From NCBI RefSeq assembly GCF_003667575.1, contig NZ_RCUY01000013.1:29126-93125 (forward strand): a DNA stretch of 64,000 nucleotides, given 5' to 3'. The position numbers and the translations under genes are program-made. The stretch is from Mycetocola lacteus (GTDB lineage Bacteria > Actinomycetota > Actinomycetes > Actinomycetales > Microbacteriaceae). The notes beneath the pieces were generated by a model. It did no database searches and had not been told where the DNA came from. It was given only the letters and a program-made list of their open reading frames with translations. Below, one piece after another: positions 45,852-53,251 of this stretch; positions within the stretch are counted from its first letter, which is position 1; each line of letters begins with the position of its first letter.

Positions 45852-47663
45852 TTACTTCCAGGACCAACGCTGCGGGTAGAACGAGGCTCCCGGGTCCTGC
45901 TGTCCGCCGATGTCCAGGCCCTTCTTGATGACCGAGACCTGGTATACCGGGTTCGGCATCCACATCACGGGCAGGTCCTGAGCCAGCAGCGCCGAGTACT
46001 TCTTGGCGATGTCCTTGTCGGTCGAGAAGGTCAGATCGGTGATCAGCTTCTCAGCCTCGGGGTTGTCGTACTGGCCGGCGTTCCACTTGGTGTCCTTGGC
46101 GAACACGCGCTCACCGTTGGGGTAGGCGGAGAAGTACCAGCTACCGGCGGTGCCGAAGAAGACCAGCTCCCACTTGCAGTCGCCACCGGTCTTGCAGCTC
46201 TGAGCCTCGGTGAGTACCGAGTCCAGCGGGATCGCGTCGATGGTCATGTTCACGCCGACCTTCTGCAGCGAGGACTTGATCTCGGCCATCATGTTGTCGG
46301 TCTCCTGCGAGCCGTTCTGGGTGGTGACCACGATGTTCATGGCCTGGCCGGCGGCGATTCCGTCACCACACTGGTCGGCGCCGGAACCGGCGTTTTCACA
46401 GGTCAGGACACCCTGGGCGTTCTTCTTCCAGCCGTGGTCGGTGAAGAGCTTCTCCGAGGCCTTGAGGTCGAACGGATACGGGTTGTTCTTCTGCTCATCG
46501 GAGAGGTAGTCGGTGGCGGGGTCCTGCGGGATCGGGCCGTAACCCGGGGTCGCGGCACCCTTCCAGATGACATCCGAGATCGACTTCTGGTCGATCGCGT
46601 GCTGCAGGGCCTGACGCACGTAGAGCTGCTTGTATACCGGGCCCATGGTGGGGTTGGCGAAGTTGTACGGCATGTAGGTGATCGACCAGCCCTTCCAGGG
46701 GTCAATCTTGTAGCCGAGGTCCTCGAACTGAGCCTTGGAGCTCAGCTGAGCCGAGGTGATGTAGCCGTAGTCCACATCGCCCGAGCGCACCACGTTCATC
46801 TCGGCGTCGGCCGAGGTGAAGGGCATGAACGTGACGTTCTTGATCTTGGCCTTGTCCACGCCGGTGTACTTCTCGTTTGCGGTCAGCTCAACCTGGCCGG
46901 CATCGGTCCACTTGCCCACGGTGTAGGGCCCGTCCACGGTCTTCCACAGCGGGTTGGTGGCGTAGGTGGACATGTCTTCGGCCTGCTTGAACAGGTAGTC
47001 CAGAACCTTCTGGGCACCGGCCTCGTCGCGGTCGTAGTCGCCCACGGCTTCGCTATCGGAGGTCTTGTCCCAGACGTGCTGCGGCATGGGGTACATCAGG
47101 GTCAGCTGGTTGGCCAGCAGGAAGTCCTGGTTGTACACCTTGTCGAAGGTCAGGGTGAAGTTCTTGTCGTCGTTGATCTCGAACTTCGTGACGTTATCGG
47201 GCATGTTTCCAGCCGAGTAGCCACCGATCTTGGTGTTGTTGTAGCGGGCCAGGTTGTACCAGAACTCCACGTCGCGGGAGGTGACGGGCTTGCCGTCGCT
47301 CCAGTCGAGGTCGTTCAGGGTGATCTTGACCGAGGTTCCGTCGGCTGAGAACTCGTAGGACTTGGCGGCCGAAGCCTTCTTGTCCCAGCCCATCGCGCCG
47401 CCGGTGCCGTCGTATTCAAACAGCGGAACCCACATGGTGGACTTCAGCGCCTTGTTGTGGGTGGCCATCTTGTCCGGCGGGGACATCGGCAGCAGCCAGT
47501 TGGGGCCGGTGCCCGCGGGCAGGGCGTAGGTCACGTTGTCCTTGTTCGAGGCCCCGCTGTCACCGCCATTGTCGGCACCGCCGGCACAACCGGCGAGGAT
47601 CAGTGTTGCCGCGGCCGCGGCGGCCACGGTGGCCACCCAGCGACGGGTCGATAATGTACGCAT
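45852..47663 (-). CDS. ABC transporter substrate-binding lipoprotein (SBP family 5)
   Basis: 603 residues from ATG 47663, which has AAGGAGG six bases upstream; the frame continues nine codons further. MRTLSTRRWVATVAAAA then LILAGCAGG is a lipoprotein signal with the lipobox Cys. The mature part is a large SBP_bac_5 domain (about 520 residues; FTLTFDKVYNQDFLL, YVRQALQHAIDQKSI). It captures oligopeptides or oligosaccharides for the DppBC-DppDF importer. A putative ROK operator lies about 40 bases upstream. Confidence 0.92.
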   Translation of the reverse strand: MRTLSTRRWVATVAAAAAATLILAGCAGGADNGGDSGASNKDNVTYALPAGTGPNWLLPMSPPDKMATHNKALKSTMWVPLFEYDGTGGAMGWDKKASAAKSYEFSADGTSVKITLNDLDWSDGKPVTSRDVEFWYNLARYNNTKIGGYSAGNMPDNVTKFEINDDKNFTLTFDKVYNQDFLLANQLTLMYPMPQHVWDKTSDSEAVGDYDRDEAGAQKVLDYLFKQAEDMSTYATNPLWKTVDGPYTVGKWTDAGQVELTANEKYTGVDKAKIKNVTFMPFTSADAEMNVVRSGDVDYGYITSAQLSSKAQFEDLGYKIDPWKGWSITYMPYNFANPTMGPVYKQLYVRQALQHAIDQKSISDVIWKGAATPGYGPIPQDPATDYLSDEQKNNPYPFDLKASEKLFTDHGWKKNAQGVLTCENAGSGADQCGDGIAAGQAMNIVVTTQNGSQETDNMMAEIKSSLQKVGVNMTIDAIPLDSVLTEAQSCKTGGDCKWELVFFGTAGSWYFSAYPNGERVFAKDTKWNAGQYDNPEAEKLITDLTFSTDKDIAKKYSALLAQDLPVMWMPNPVYQVSVIKKGLDIGGQQDPGASFYPQRWSWK

Positions 47664-47700
47664 CAAACCTCCTTGTTTTGGCATTGCCAAATTTACTCAA

Positions 47701-47714
47701 AAGTTGCTTCGAAA
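47701..47714. promoter_or_regulatory. Putative ROK-repressor site upstream of transporter operon
   Basis: AAGTTGCTTCGAAA, matching similar 14-mers at 50198 and 51556 (consensus AAGKTKCTWCGAAW on the plus strand). Located 38 bases upstream of the binding-protein start. Confidence 0.5.
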
Positions 47715-47796
47715 ATTGGCGTAAGTAAACTGTTACACGAATTAAGCCCCCTCCGATAGTCGGAGCAGGTTACGTTCGGATAACTACGCCTGAGGG

Positions 47797-48612
47797 TTAG
47801 TCCCGGGTGCGCAGGAGGCGCACAAAGGTTTTGGCCCGGGCACGGTCGGTCGCCCACACCATGCCGGGTCCGGATCCGGTCGCCGAGCCCAGGGAAACCC
47901 CGGCCTCGGCGGGCCTCGCCGAGCGTGCCGAGAAGTGCAGGGCACCCACCCCGGTCGCCGCCACGGCCTCGCAGTTTTCGGGGCTGAGCCCGCCACCGGC
48001 CATCAGGGTGATGTCCCCGGCCAACGGCACCAGCTCCCGCAGCCGCGGGAGTGCATCCCCCACGCTGCTTTCCCCACCCGAGGTGAGGATGCGCCCGATC
48101 CCCGAGCCCCGCAGGGACTCCAGGGTGCGCGCCTGATCACGGACGTAGTCGAAGGCGCGGTGCAGGGTCACAAAGACCCCGTCCGCCGCTTCGATCAGCC
48201 GATCGAGAGTGTCTCGGTCCAGCTCGCCGTCGCGCAGCGCACCGATCACCACCCCGTCCACGCCGCGGCGCGCATAGGAGCGCACCTCGGCGACCATCAC
48301 GGCCACCTCATCCTCGGTGAAGTCGAATCCACCGGGGCGGGGCCGCACCAGCACGTGCACCTGAGCGGGGGTAACCGCGGTGTGTGCCAGTTCGAGGGCG
48401 GTCTCCACGAGACCGTCCGAGGGCGAGAGCCCGCCGAGCTCCAGCCCGGCGCACAGCTCGATTCGATCCAGGCCCAGATCCGTGGCGATACGGATGCCGG
48501 CGAGGTCGCCGACCGCCATTTCCAGGGTCTGGTGGGTCGTGTTTACGGTCGCGCTCATGGCAGGATCACTCTCGTTCGAGTTCAGTGCGGGTCCGCTGTT
48601 GTTCGCGCTCAT
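47797..48612 (-). CDS. cutC: CutC-family protein
   Basis: 271 residues from ATG 48612, or 253 from ATG 48558. CutC TIM-barrel landmarks are GLDRIELCAGLELGGLSPS, VHVLVRPRPGGFDFT, VFVTLHRAFDYVRD, RILTSGGESSVGD and ITLMAGGGLSPEN. Originally linked to copper tolerance; the true reaction in bacteria is unsettled. The start overlaps the M81 gene stop (ATGA). An 18-codon in-frame tandem duplication adds the N-terminal MSANNSG...DPA before the ancestral MSATVN. Its place in a sugar/peptide locus fits a catabolic role at least as well as copper. Confidence 0.9.
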   Translation of the reverse strand: MSANNSGPALNSNESDPAMSATVNTTHQTLEMAVGDLAGIRIATDLGLDRIELCAGLELGGLSPSDGLVETALELAHTAVTPAQVHVLVRPRPGGFDFTEDEVAVMVAEVRSYARRGVDGVVIGALRDGELDRDTLDRLIEAADGVFVTLHRAFDYVRDQARTLESLRGSGIGRILTSGGESSVGDALPRLRELVPLAGDITLMAGGGLSPENCEAVAATGVGALHFSARSARPAEAGVSLGSATGSGPGMVWATDRARAKTFVRLLRTRD

Positions 48613-48624
48613 GGCAGGATCACT
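48549..48624 (-). repeat. 22-bp direct repeats, duplicated M81-cutC junction
   Basis: The 22-base segment TCGCGCTCATGGCAGGATCA+CT occurs at 48549-48570 and 48603-48624, exactly 54 bases apart. It covers the stop codon of the M81 gene and the start of cutC, so it duplicates the ATGA junction. The offset is 18 codons, keeping cutC in frame. Confidence 0.93.
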
Positions 48625-50099
48625 GCTTCTAGTGCGGGTTCATGATCGAACGTATCGAAGGGGAACATCGGCCGGTCGATCCGGTGATGGCCGAGACGTT
48701 CGAGGTCTTGGTCGACGCCGCCCGGGGTCAGGGCGAGGGTCCATCCGCGCTGCACATCGTAGAGTTCGGGTTCCAGGTACCCGATCTTGGTGACCACAAT
48801 CTGGGCGTCGGCGGGCGAGAGCCCGATCGCCGTGAAGTCGGTCACCGCGTGATATGCCTTGCGGAATTCGGTCACGATCACGTGCAGCCCGCCCACCCGG
48901 ATGACGGCGATGCGGCCGGCGGCCGGGTCGCCCTCGTGGAGCGAGTGCAGGATGCCCACCACGCGGGCGGGGCCGGCTGGACCAGAGTCCACGCGGGCAC
49001 CCACGGCGATGTCGACGGGGGCACCGATCGGGGTCTGGGCGAGTACCTCCAGGGCCTCGTGGTCAAAGACCGAGGCGCACAGGGTGATCGGGGAGTCTTC
49101 GGCGGTCAGTCGCTCGTCGGCGAGCAGCTGGGTCAGGGTCCAGGTCACATCCCCGGTACCACCGGCGCCGGGGTTGTCGCCCGAGTCGCTGATCAGGTAG
49201 GGGTGAGTGGCGCTGGCCAGGCCCGCGTCCACGCCCTCGGCCAGGGTGCCGGGAGGGCCCACAAATTCGAACTCGTCACGCACATCCCAGAAGGCGCGGG
49301 CCAGCTCGTGGGCGCGGGCTGCGATGACCTCGCGGTCATAGCCGGTGACCACAACGGTCGCGTTGCAGCGGGGCTCATCGGCCCAGGCGTAGCCGACCCA
49401 GATGGCCGCATCCACAACCTCGGGCAGCGCCTCGATTGCCGGGATCCGCTCATACAGGCTCTTCGCGGGCTCGACCCGAGTGCTGGTCTTTTCTCCGGGC
49501 AGCAGGATCGGCACGCGCACCCACGCCTTGAGCGGAGTGCGGCCCTGGCGCAGCGCGTCCACCAGGTTGATGATCGCGCGGTCGCGGGTTTCCCAGGCGT
49601 CCTCATGCGGGGCCAGGCGGAAGCAGGTGATGAGGTTGACGGCGTCCAGCAGCGGCTGGGTCACATTGCCGTGCAGGTCCATTGCCGCCGAGATCACGGT
49701 GTCGGGTCCCACCAGGGCACGCACGGCCGAGACAAAGTCACCCTCGGCGTCGTCCATACCGTCCACGCTCATGGCACCGTGGATGTCGAGGAAGACACCG
49801 TCCAGCGGGCCCTCGGCCAGCAGTGCGGCGAGGCCGTCGAGGATCTGGGTGCGGATGCTGGCGTAGACGTTCGCCAGGACCGGACCACCGGGGATGGCGC
49901 GGGCACCGAGCACCGGCAGCCACTGCGCGGCGTCGCGCAGTTGTGTGCCGGGGGCGATCGAGGCGTAGCGGTTCACGAGGGCGTCGCCGGTGACGATCGG
50001 GAAGTCGCGGAAGTCGGCGCGGTGCGGCGAGAAGGTGCTCGATTCGATGGCGAACCCGGCGATCGCGATGCGCGGAAGAGTGGAGGACGAAGTGCTCAT
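48609..50099 (-). CDS. M81-family metallopeptidase (MlrC/microcystinase-C-like)
   Basis: 496 residues. N-terminal DUF1485 domain with IAIAGFAIESSTFSPHRADF, VFLDIHGAMSVDGMDDAEGDF and MDLHGNV, holding the likely metal ligands (D-H, E, H). The C-terminal MlrC domain (~300-490) has DSGDNPGAGGTGD. The family degrades linearised microcystin and, presumably, other small peptides or amides. Here it likely processes an imported substrate of the neighbouring ABC transporter. Its stop overlaps cutC. A putative ROK operator lies ~100 bases upstream of ATG 50099. Confidence 0.9.
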   Translation of the reverse strand: MSTSSSTLPRIAIAGFAIESSTFSPHRADFRDFPIVTGDALVNRYASIAPGTQLRDAAQWLPVLGARAIPGGPVLANVYASIRTQILDGLAALLAEGPLDGVFLDIHGAMSVDGMDDAEGDFVSAVRALVGPDTVISAAMDLHGNVTQPLLDAVNLITCFRLAPHEDAWETRDRAIINLVDALRQGRTPLKAWVRVPILLPGEKTSTRVEPAKSLYERIPAIEALPEVVDAAIWVGYAWADEPRCNATVVVTGYDREVIAARAHELARAFWDVRDEFEFVGPPGTLAEGVDAGLASATHPYLISDSGDNPGAGGTGDVTWTLTQLLADERLTAEDSPITLCASVFDHEALEVLAQTPIGAPVDIAVGARVDSGPAGPARVVGILHSLHEGDPAAGRIAVIRVGGLHVIVTEFRKAYHAVTDFTAIGLSPADAQIVVTKIGYLEPELYDVQRGWTLALTPGGVDQDLERLGHHRIDRPMFPFDTFDHEPALEAVILP

Positions 50100-50197
50100 A
50101 TCCCCAGCATCGGCTCACTCGGGCATTCGAGCAAGCCCCGAAGGCTAAATCTCCAAAAACGTAACAAGCACGTAATATATTTCGTAAATTCCGAACT

Positions 50198-50211
50198 AAG
50201 TTTCTACGAAT
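50198..50211. promoter_or_regulatory. Putative ROK-repressor site upstream of M81-cutC operon
   Basis: AAGTTTCTACGAAT, one of three related 14-mers in the locus, in an AT-rich promoter-like stretch (50150-50216) just after the ROK repressor stop. Confidence 0.5.
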
Positions 50212-50216
50212 TCGAA

Positions 50217-51497
50217 TTAACTACCGCTGGTACGCAATTCCGCATCGATCCGCGCCGGGTCAATAATCTCCTCAAGCAGGGCCCAACCGATCCCCTGCAC
50301 TCCTCCGGTCCAGCCAATCTCACTCACCGAGACGTCGAGGAAGTCGGTCGCCATCGGCAGACACTGCGTATAGATCGCCTGGCGCACCCCGGCCACAAAC
50401 GCCTCGGACTGCGAGAGCTTGCCGCCCAGCACCAGGGCCTCGGGATTGAAGAAGTTAACAATCGTCGCCAGCACCTCGCCGGTGCGTCGTCCGGCATCAC
50501 GCAGGTAGCGGGTGGCCAGGGGGTGGGCATCGCTGGCGATCGCGATCAGCTCGTTCATCGACTCAACCTCGACCCCCTCCTCGCGCAGCGAGTCGAGGAT
50601 CGCCGATCCGCTCGCGATCACGTCGAGGCACCCCAGGCGTCCGCAGGAACACGGGATCGGCTCGGCATCGCTCAGCGACACGTGACTGATGTCCCCGGCG
50701 ATCCCGCGGAACCCGCGGTGCAGGGCACCCGAGGCGATCACGCCGCAACCGATACCGGTTCCGGCTTTGACAAACACCAGGTTGTCAATATTCTGACCAC
50801 GGTAGACGTACTCCCCCAGCGCCATGATGTTGGCGTCGTTGTCGACGCGGGCGGGCAGTCCCGAGTAGGACTCCAGCAGCTCGCGCACGGCAACCCCGTT
50901 CCAGCCGGGCATCCGTGAGGGTGCCACCAGCTTGCCCGTGCGGGAGTCCACCGGACCCGGCAGTCCCATCGCGATGCCGGCGAGTTCCAGACCCTCCCCA
51001 GCCTCGGCCACGAGGGCACGGCTGCGCTCAACCAGCTGGCGCACCACGGCCTCGGGTCCGTCAATCAGCGAGACGGTTTCCAGGGACTGGGCGATCAGCC
51101 GGGCGCGACGATCCATGACCCCGAGGGACGCATGGTGCTCCCCCAGATCGATGCCGACAACCACCTGGTTGCCCACCTTGAGGGAAAGTGAGCGGGGCTT
51201 GCGTCCACCGGTGGATTCCCCCTTGCCGGTTTCCTCGAGATAACCGGCGGCAATCAGTTCCTCCACCCGCATCGCGACGGTGGACGCCGAGACGCCGGAC
51301 AGGCGCGCGAGTTCGGCACGTGAGGAGGCCTGCCCGGTCCGGATCAGGTGAAACAGGGACCCGGCGCTCGCCCCGGCGTTCTGCGCGGCGGCGGCCTTGC
51401 CGCCTCCGCGACGCCCGGGCACCCCCGGCACCACCGGTTCTGCGGGCACAGCCTGGCGCGGTTCGACCGATGCGGTGGGGACGGGATTCGCGGTCAC
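50217..51497 (-). CDS. ROK-family transcriptional repressor (NagC/XylR-like)
   Basis: 426 residues from GTG 51497, preceded by CAGGAGGCCCC; the longer frame upstream is antisense to hen1. After an Ala/Pro/Gly-rich N-terminus (~1-45) comes a winged helix-turn-helix (SLFHLIRTGQASSRAELARL; VSASTVAMRVEELIAAGYL). A full ROK sugar-binding domain follows, with VVGIDLGEHHAS, VFVKAGTGIGCGVI and an intact zinc motif CSCGRLGCLDVIASG. It probably represses the transporter, M81-cutC and its own promoter, released by the sugar or sugar-phosphate linked to the ROK kinase. Confidence 0.9.
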   Translation of the reverse strand: MTANPVPTASVEPRQAVPAEPVVPGVPGRRGGGKAAAAQNAGASAGSLFHLIRTGQASSRAELARLSGVSASTVAMRVEELIAAGYLEETGKGESTGGRKPRSLSLKVGNQVVVGIDLGEHHASLGVMDRRARLIAQSLETVSLIDGPEAVVRQLVERSRALVAEAGEGLELAGIAMGLPGPVDSRTGKLVAPSRMPGWNGVAVRELLESYSGLPARVDNDANIMALGEYVYRGQNIDNLVFVKAGTGIGCGVIASGALHRGFRGIAGDISHVSLSDAEPIPCSCGRLGCLDVIASGSAILDSLREEGVEVESMNELIAIASDAHPLATRYLRDAGRRTGEVLATIVNFFNPEALVLGGKLSQSEAFVAGVRQAIYTQCLPMATDFLDVSVSEIGWTGGVQGIGWALLEEIIDPARIDAELRTSGS

Positions 51498-51555
51498 GGG
51501 GCCTCCTGAAAGCGTGGGTTCTCGCACACTATCGCACTTAGTCCGCGATTGGAGA

Positions 51556-51569
51556 AAGGTTCTTCGAAA
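51556..51569. promoter_or_regulatory. Putative ROK-repressor site in ROK-hen1 divergent region
   Basis: AAGGTTCTTCGAAA in the 159-base gap between the repressor start and hen1. Third member of the shared 14-mer set; fits autoregulation. Confidence 0.5.
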
Positions 51570-51656
51570 CTCGCGGTAATATCGCCCGAGAGGTCGAAAT
51601 ATGACATTTTCGGCGGGCGTCCCCGAGCCAGGAACACCGCGTGTAAGAATGGCCGC

Positions 51657-53114
51657 ATGTACCTGTCGATCACCCTCACCGGCACCCACGCCTCGGGGCT
51701 GAACCACCTCCTGCACAAGCACCCCGATCGGGTGCATCGGCGTGAAAAGAACGGCAGCACGGCCACCGTGTTCACCCCGGTTTTTGAGCCCGATCGCGTT
51801 ACCGTGGGGCTGCTGCTTGAGATCGACCCGATCGCGCTGGTGCGCGGACGAGGAGCCGCACGGGATTCGTTTACCCTCGGCCAGTACGTGAACGACCGGC
51901 CCTATGCGGCCAACTCGCTGCTCGCGGTCGCGCTGAGGCAGAGCTTTTCCACCGCGTTTGCCGGGAACTCCACGGCCCGTGCAGACATCGTGGACATCCC
52001 GCTTCCGCTGCGCTTCGAGATTCCCGCGCTGCCCGGAGACTCGCTGATTCGCGAGCTGTTTGAGCCGCTGGGATGGCGGGTGAGTGAAACCGAGGTGCCG
52101 CTGGATCCCGAAATTCCCGCCTGGGGCGAAGCCGCCGTGCGCCGGGTGGTCCTGGAACAGGACATCGTGCTGGCCCGCGCCCTCAGCCAGTTCTACGTTC
52201 TGTTGCCGGTACTCGACGGAGCCAAGCACTACTGGGTGGATCAGAGTGAAACTCAGACGCTACTGCGTCACGGCGGCGACTGGCTCGCGAGCCATCCCCG
52301 GCGCGAGCTCATTCTGCGACGCGCACTCATCCATCAGGGCGAGTATGTGGATGAGGCGACCGCGGCCCTGGATGGTGCGGCGGATGCACCGGACGCTCAG
52401 GGCACACCGGGTGCACAGGCCACGCCAGCCACCGGTTCGGCGGCGGGCGCGACCGGTTCCGCGGCTAACATGACCGGTTCCGCGGGGAGCGCGACCCCGC
52501 GCATCTCCCTCGCCCGTGAGCGACGCGACGGCATCCTGGCCCGGCTGCGCGAACTCCCGGTGTCCACCGTGGTCGACATGGGATGCGGGCAGGGCGCGCT
52601 GCTGAACGTCCTGCTGCGGGATGCTCGTTTCACCCGCGTGATCGGCGCCGATGTGTCCCCGAGCGTGCTCGCCCAGGCCGAACGTGCGCTGGGCTTGGAC
52701 CGGATGCCCGAGACGCAGCGAGCCCGGCTGGAACTCGTCCAGTCCTCGCTCACCTACCGAGATGACCGCCTGGCTGGGGCCGACGCGATGGTCCTGATGG
52801 AGGTCATCGAACACCTAGACACCGAGCGCCTACCCCGGCTCGAACTCGCCGTCTTTACCCATGCCCGGCCCGCCCATGTGCTGGTGAGCACCCCGAATGC
52901 CGAGTACAACGTGCACTATCCGGGCCTGGCTCCCGGAGCATTCCGCCACACCGATCACCGCTTCGAGTGGACCCGCGCCGAGTTTGCCAACTGGGCCGAA
53001 CGGGTGGCCGCCGAGCACGGTTACCGGGTCAGCTATTCCGGTCTGGGCCCCGAGGAACCCGCCACGGGTGCCCCGACCCAGCTCGCGACCTTCACCCGGG
53101 AAGGCAGCGCATGA
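51657..53114 (+). CDS. hen1: RNA 3'-terminal 2'-O-methyltransferase Hen1
   Basis: 485 residues. Bacterial Hen1 marks the repaired RNA end with a 2'-O-methyl group before ligation. The N-terminal half (~1-240, MYLSITLTGTHASGLNHLLH) is the bacterial Pnkp-activating region. A Gly/Ala/Thr/Ser-rich linker (~245-280) joins it to the methyltransferase (~285-485). That domain has SAM motif VVDMGCGQGALL, the metal site EVIEHLD (E382, E385, H386) and FRHTDHRFEW with the paired His. ATG 51657 was chosen over the upstream frame since it gives the family N-terminus. It overlaps a bridging ORF leading into pnkp. Confidence 0.93.
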   Translation: MYLSITLTGTHASGLNHLLHKHPDRVHRREKNGSTATVFTPVFEPDRVTVGLLLEIDPIALVRGRGAARDSFTLGQYVNDRPYAANSLLAVALRQSFSTAFAGNSTARADIVDIPLPLRFEIPALPGDSLIRELFEPLGWRVSETEVPLDPEIPAWGEAAVRRVVLEQDIVLARALSQFYVLLPVLDGAKHYWVDQSETQTLLRHGGDWLASHPRRELILRRALIHQGEYVDEATAALDGAADAPDAQGTPGAQATPATGSAAGATGSAANMTGSAGSATPRISLARERRDGILARLRELPVSTVVDMGCGQGALLNVLLRDARFTRVIGADVSPSVLAQAERALGLDRMPETQRARLELVQSSLTYRDDRLAGADAMVLMEVIEHLDTERLPRLELAVFTHARPAHVLVSTPNAEYNVHYPGLAPGAFRHTDHRFEWTRAEFANWAERVAAEHGYRVSYSGLGPEEPATGAPTQLATFTREGSA

Positions 53115-53251
53115 GCACCCACCCGGCGACTCTACCCGGCGACCTTTACCCAGTTGAGCACCGCATGAGCACCCTGGGGCTGCTCCCCCGGCGCATCCGC
53201 ATGAGCACCATTAGCCCCCTCCCCACCGATTTCCGAGGAGTATCCGCATGA
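53111..53251 (+). CDS. 46-residue bridging ORF between hen1 and pnkp
   Basis: It starts at ATG 53111 inside the hen1 stop (ATGA) and ends with TGA 53249-53251 inside the pnkp start (ATGA at 53248). It contains three in-frame MST starts (53111, 53165, 53201), all ATGAGCACC, like a decayed tandem duplication of the gene start. The peptide is Pro/Arg-rich (MSTHPATLPGDLYPVEHR...). A GAGGAG site near its end serves pnkp. Translation is likely by coupling; function unknown. Confidence 0.5.
   Translation: MSTHPATLPGDLYPVEHRMSTLGLLPRRIRMSTISPLPTDFRGVSA

Noticed and set aside
48642..50918. 758-codon plus-strand frame antisense to the M81 and ROK genes
   Set aside because: It spans two genes and an AT-rich promoter region and has no recognisable domains.
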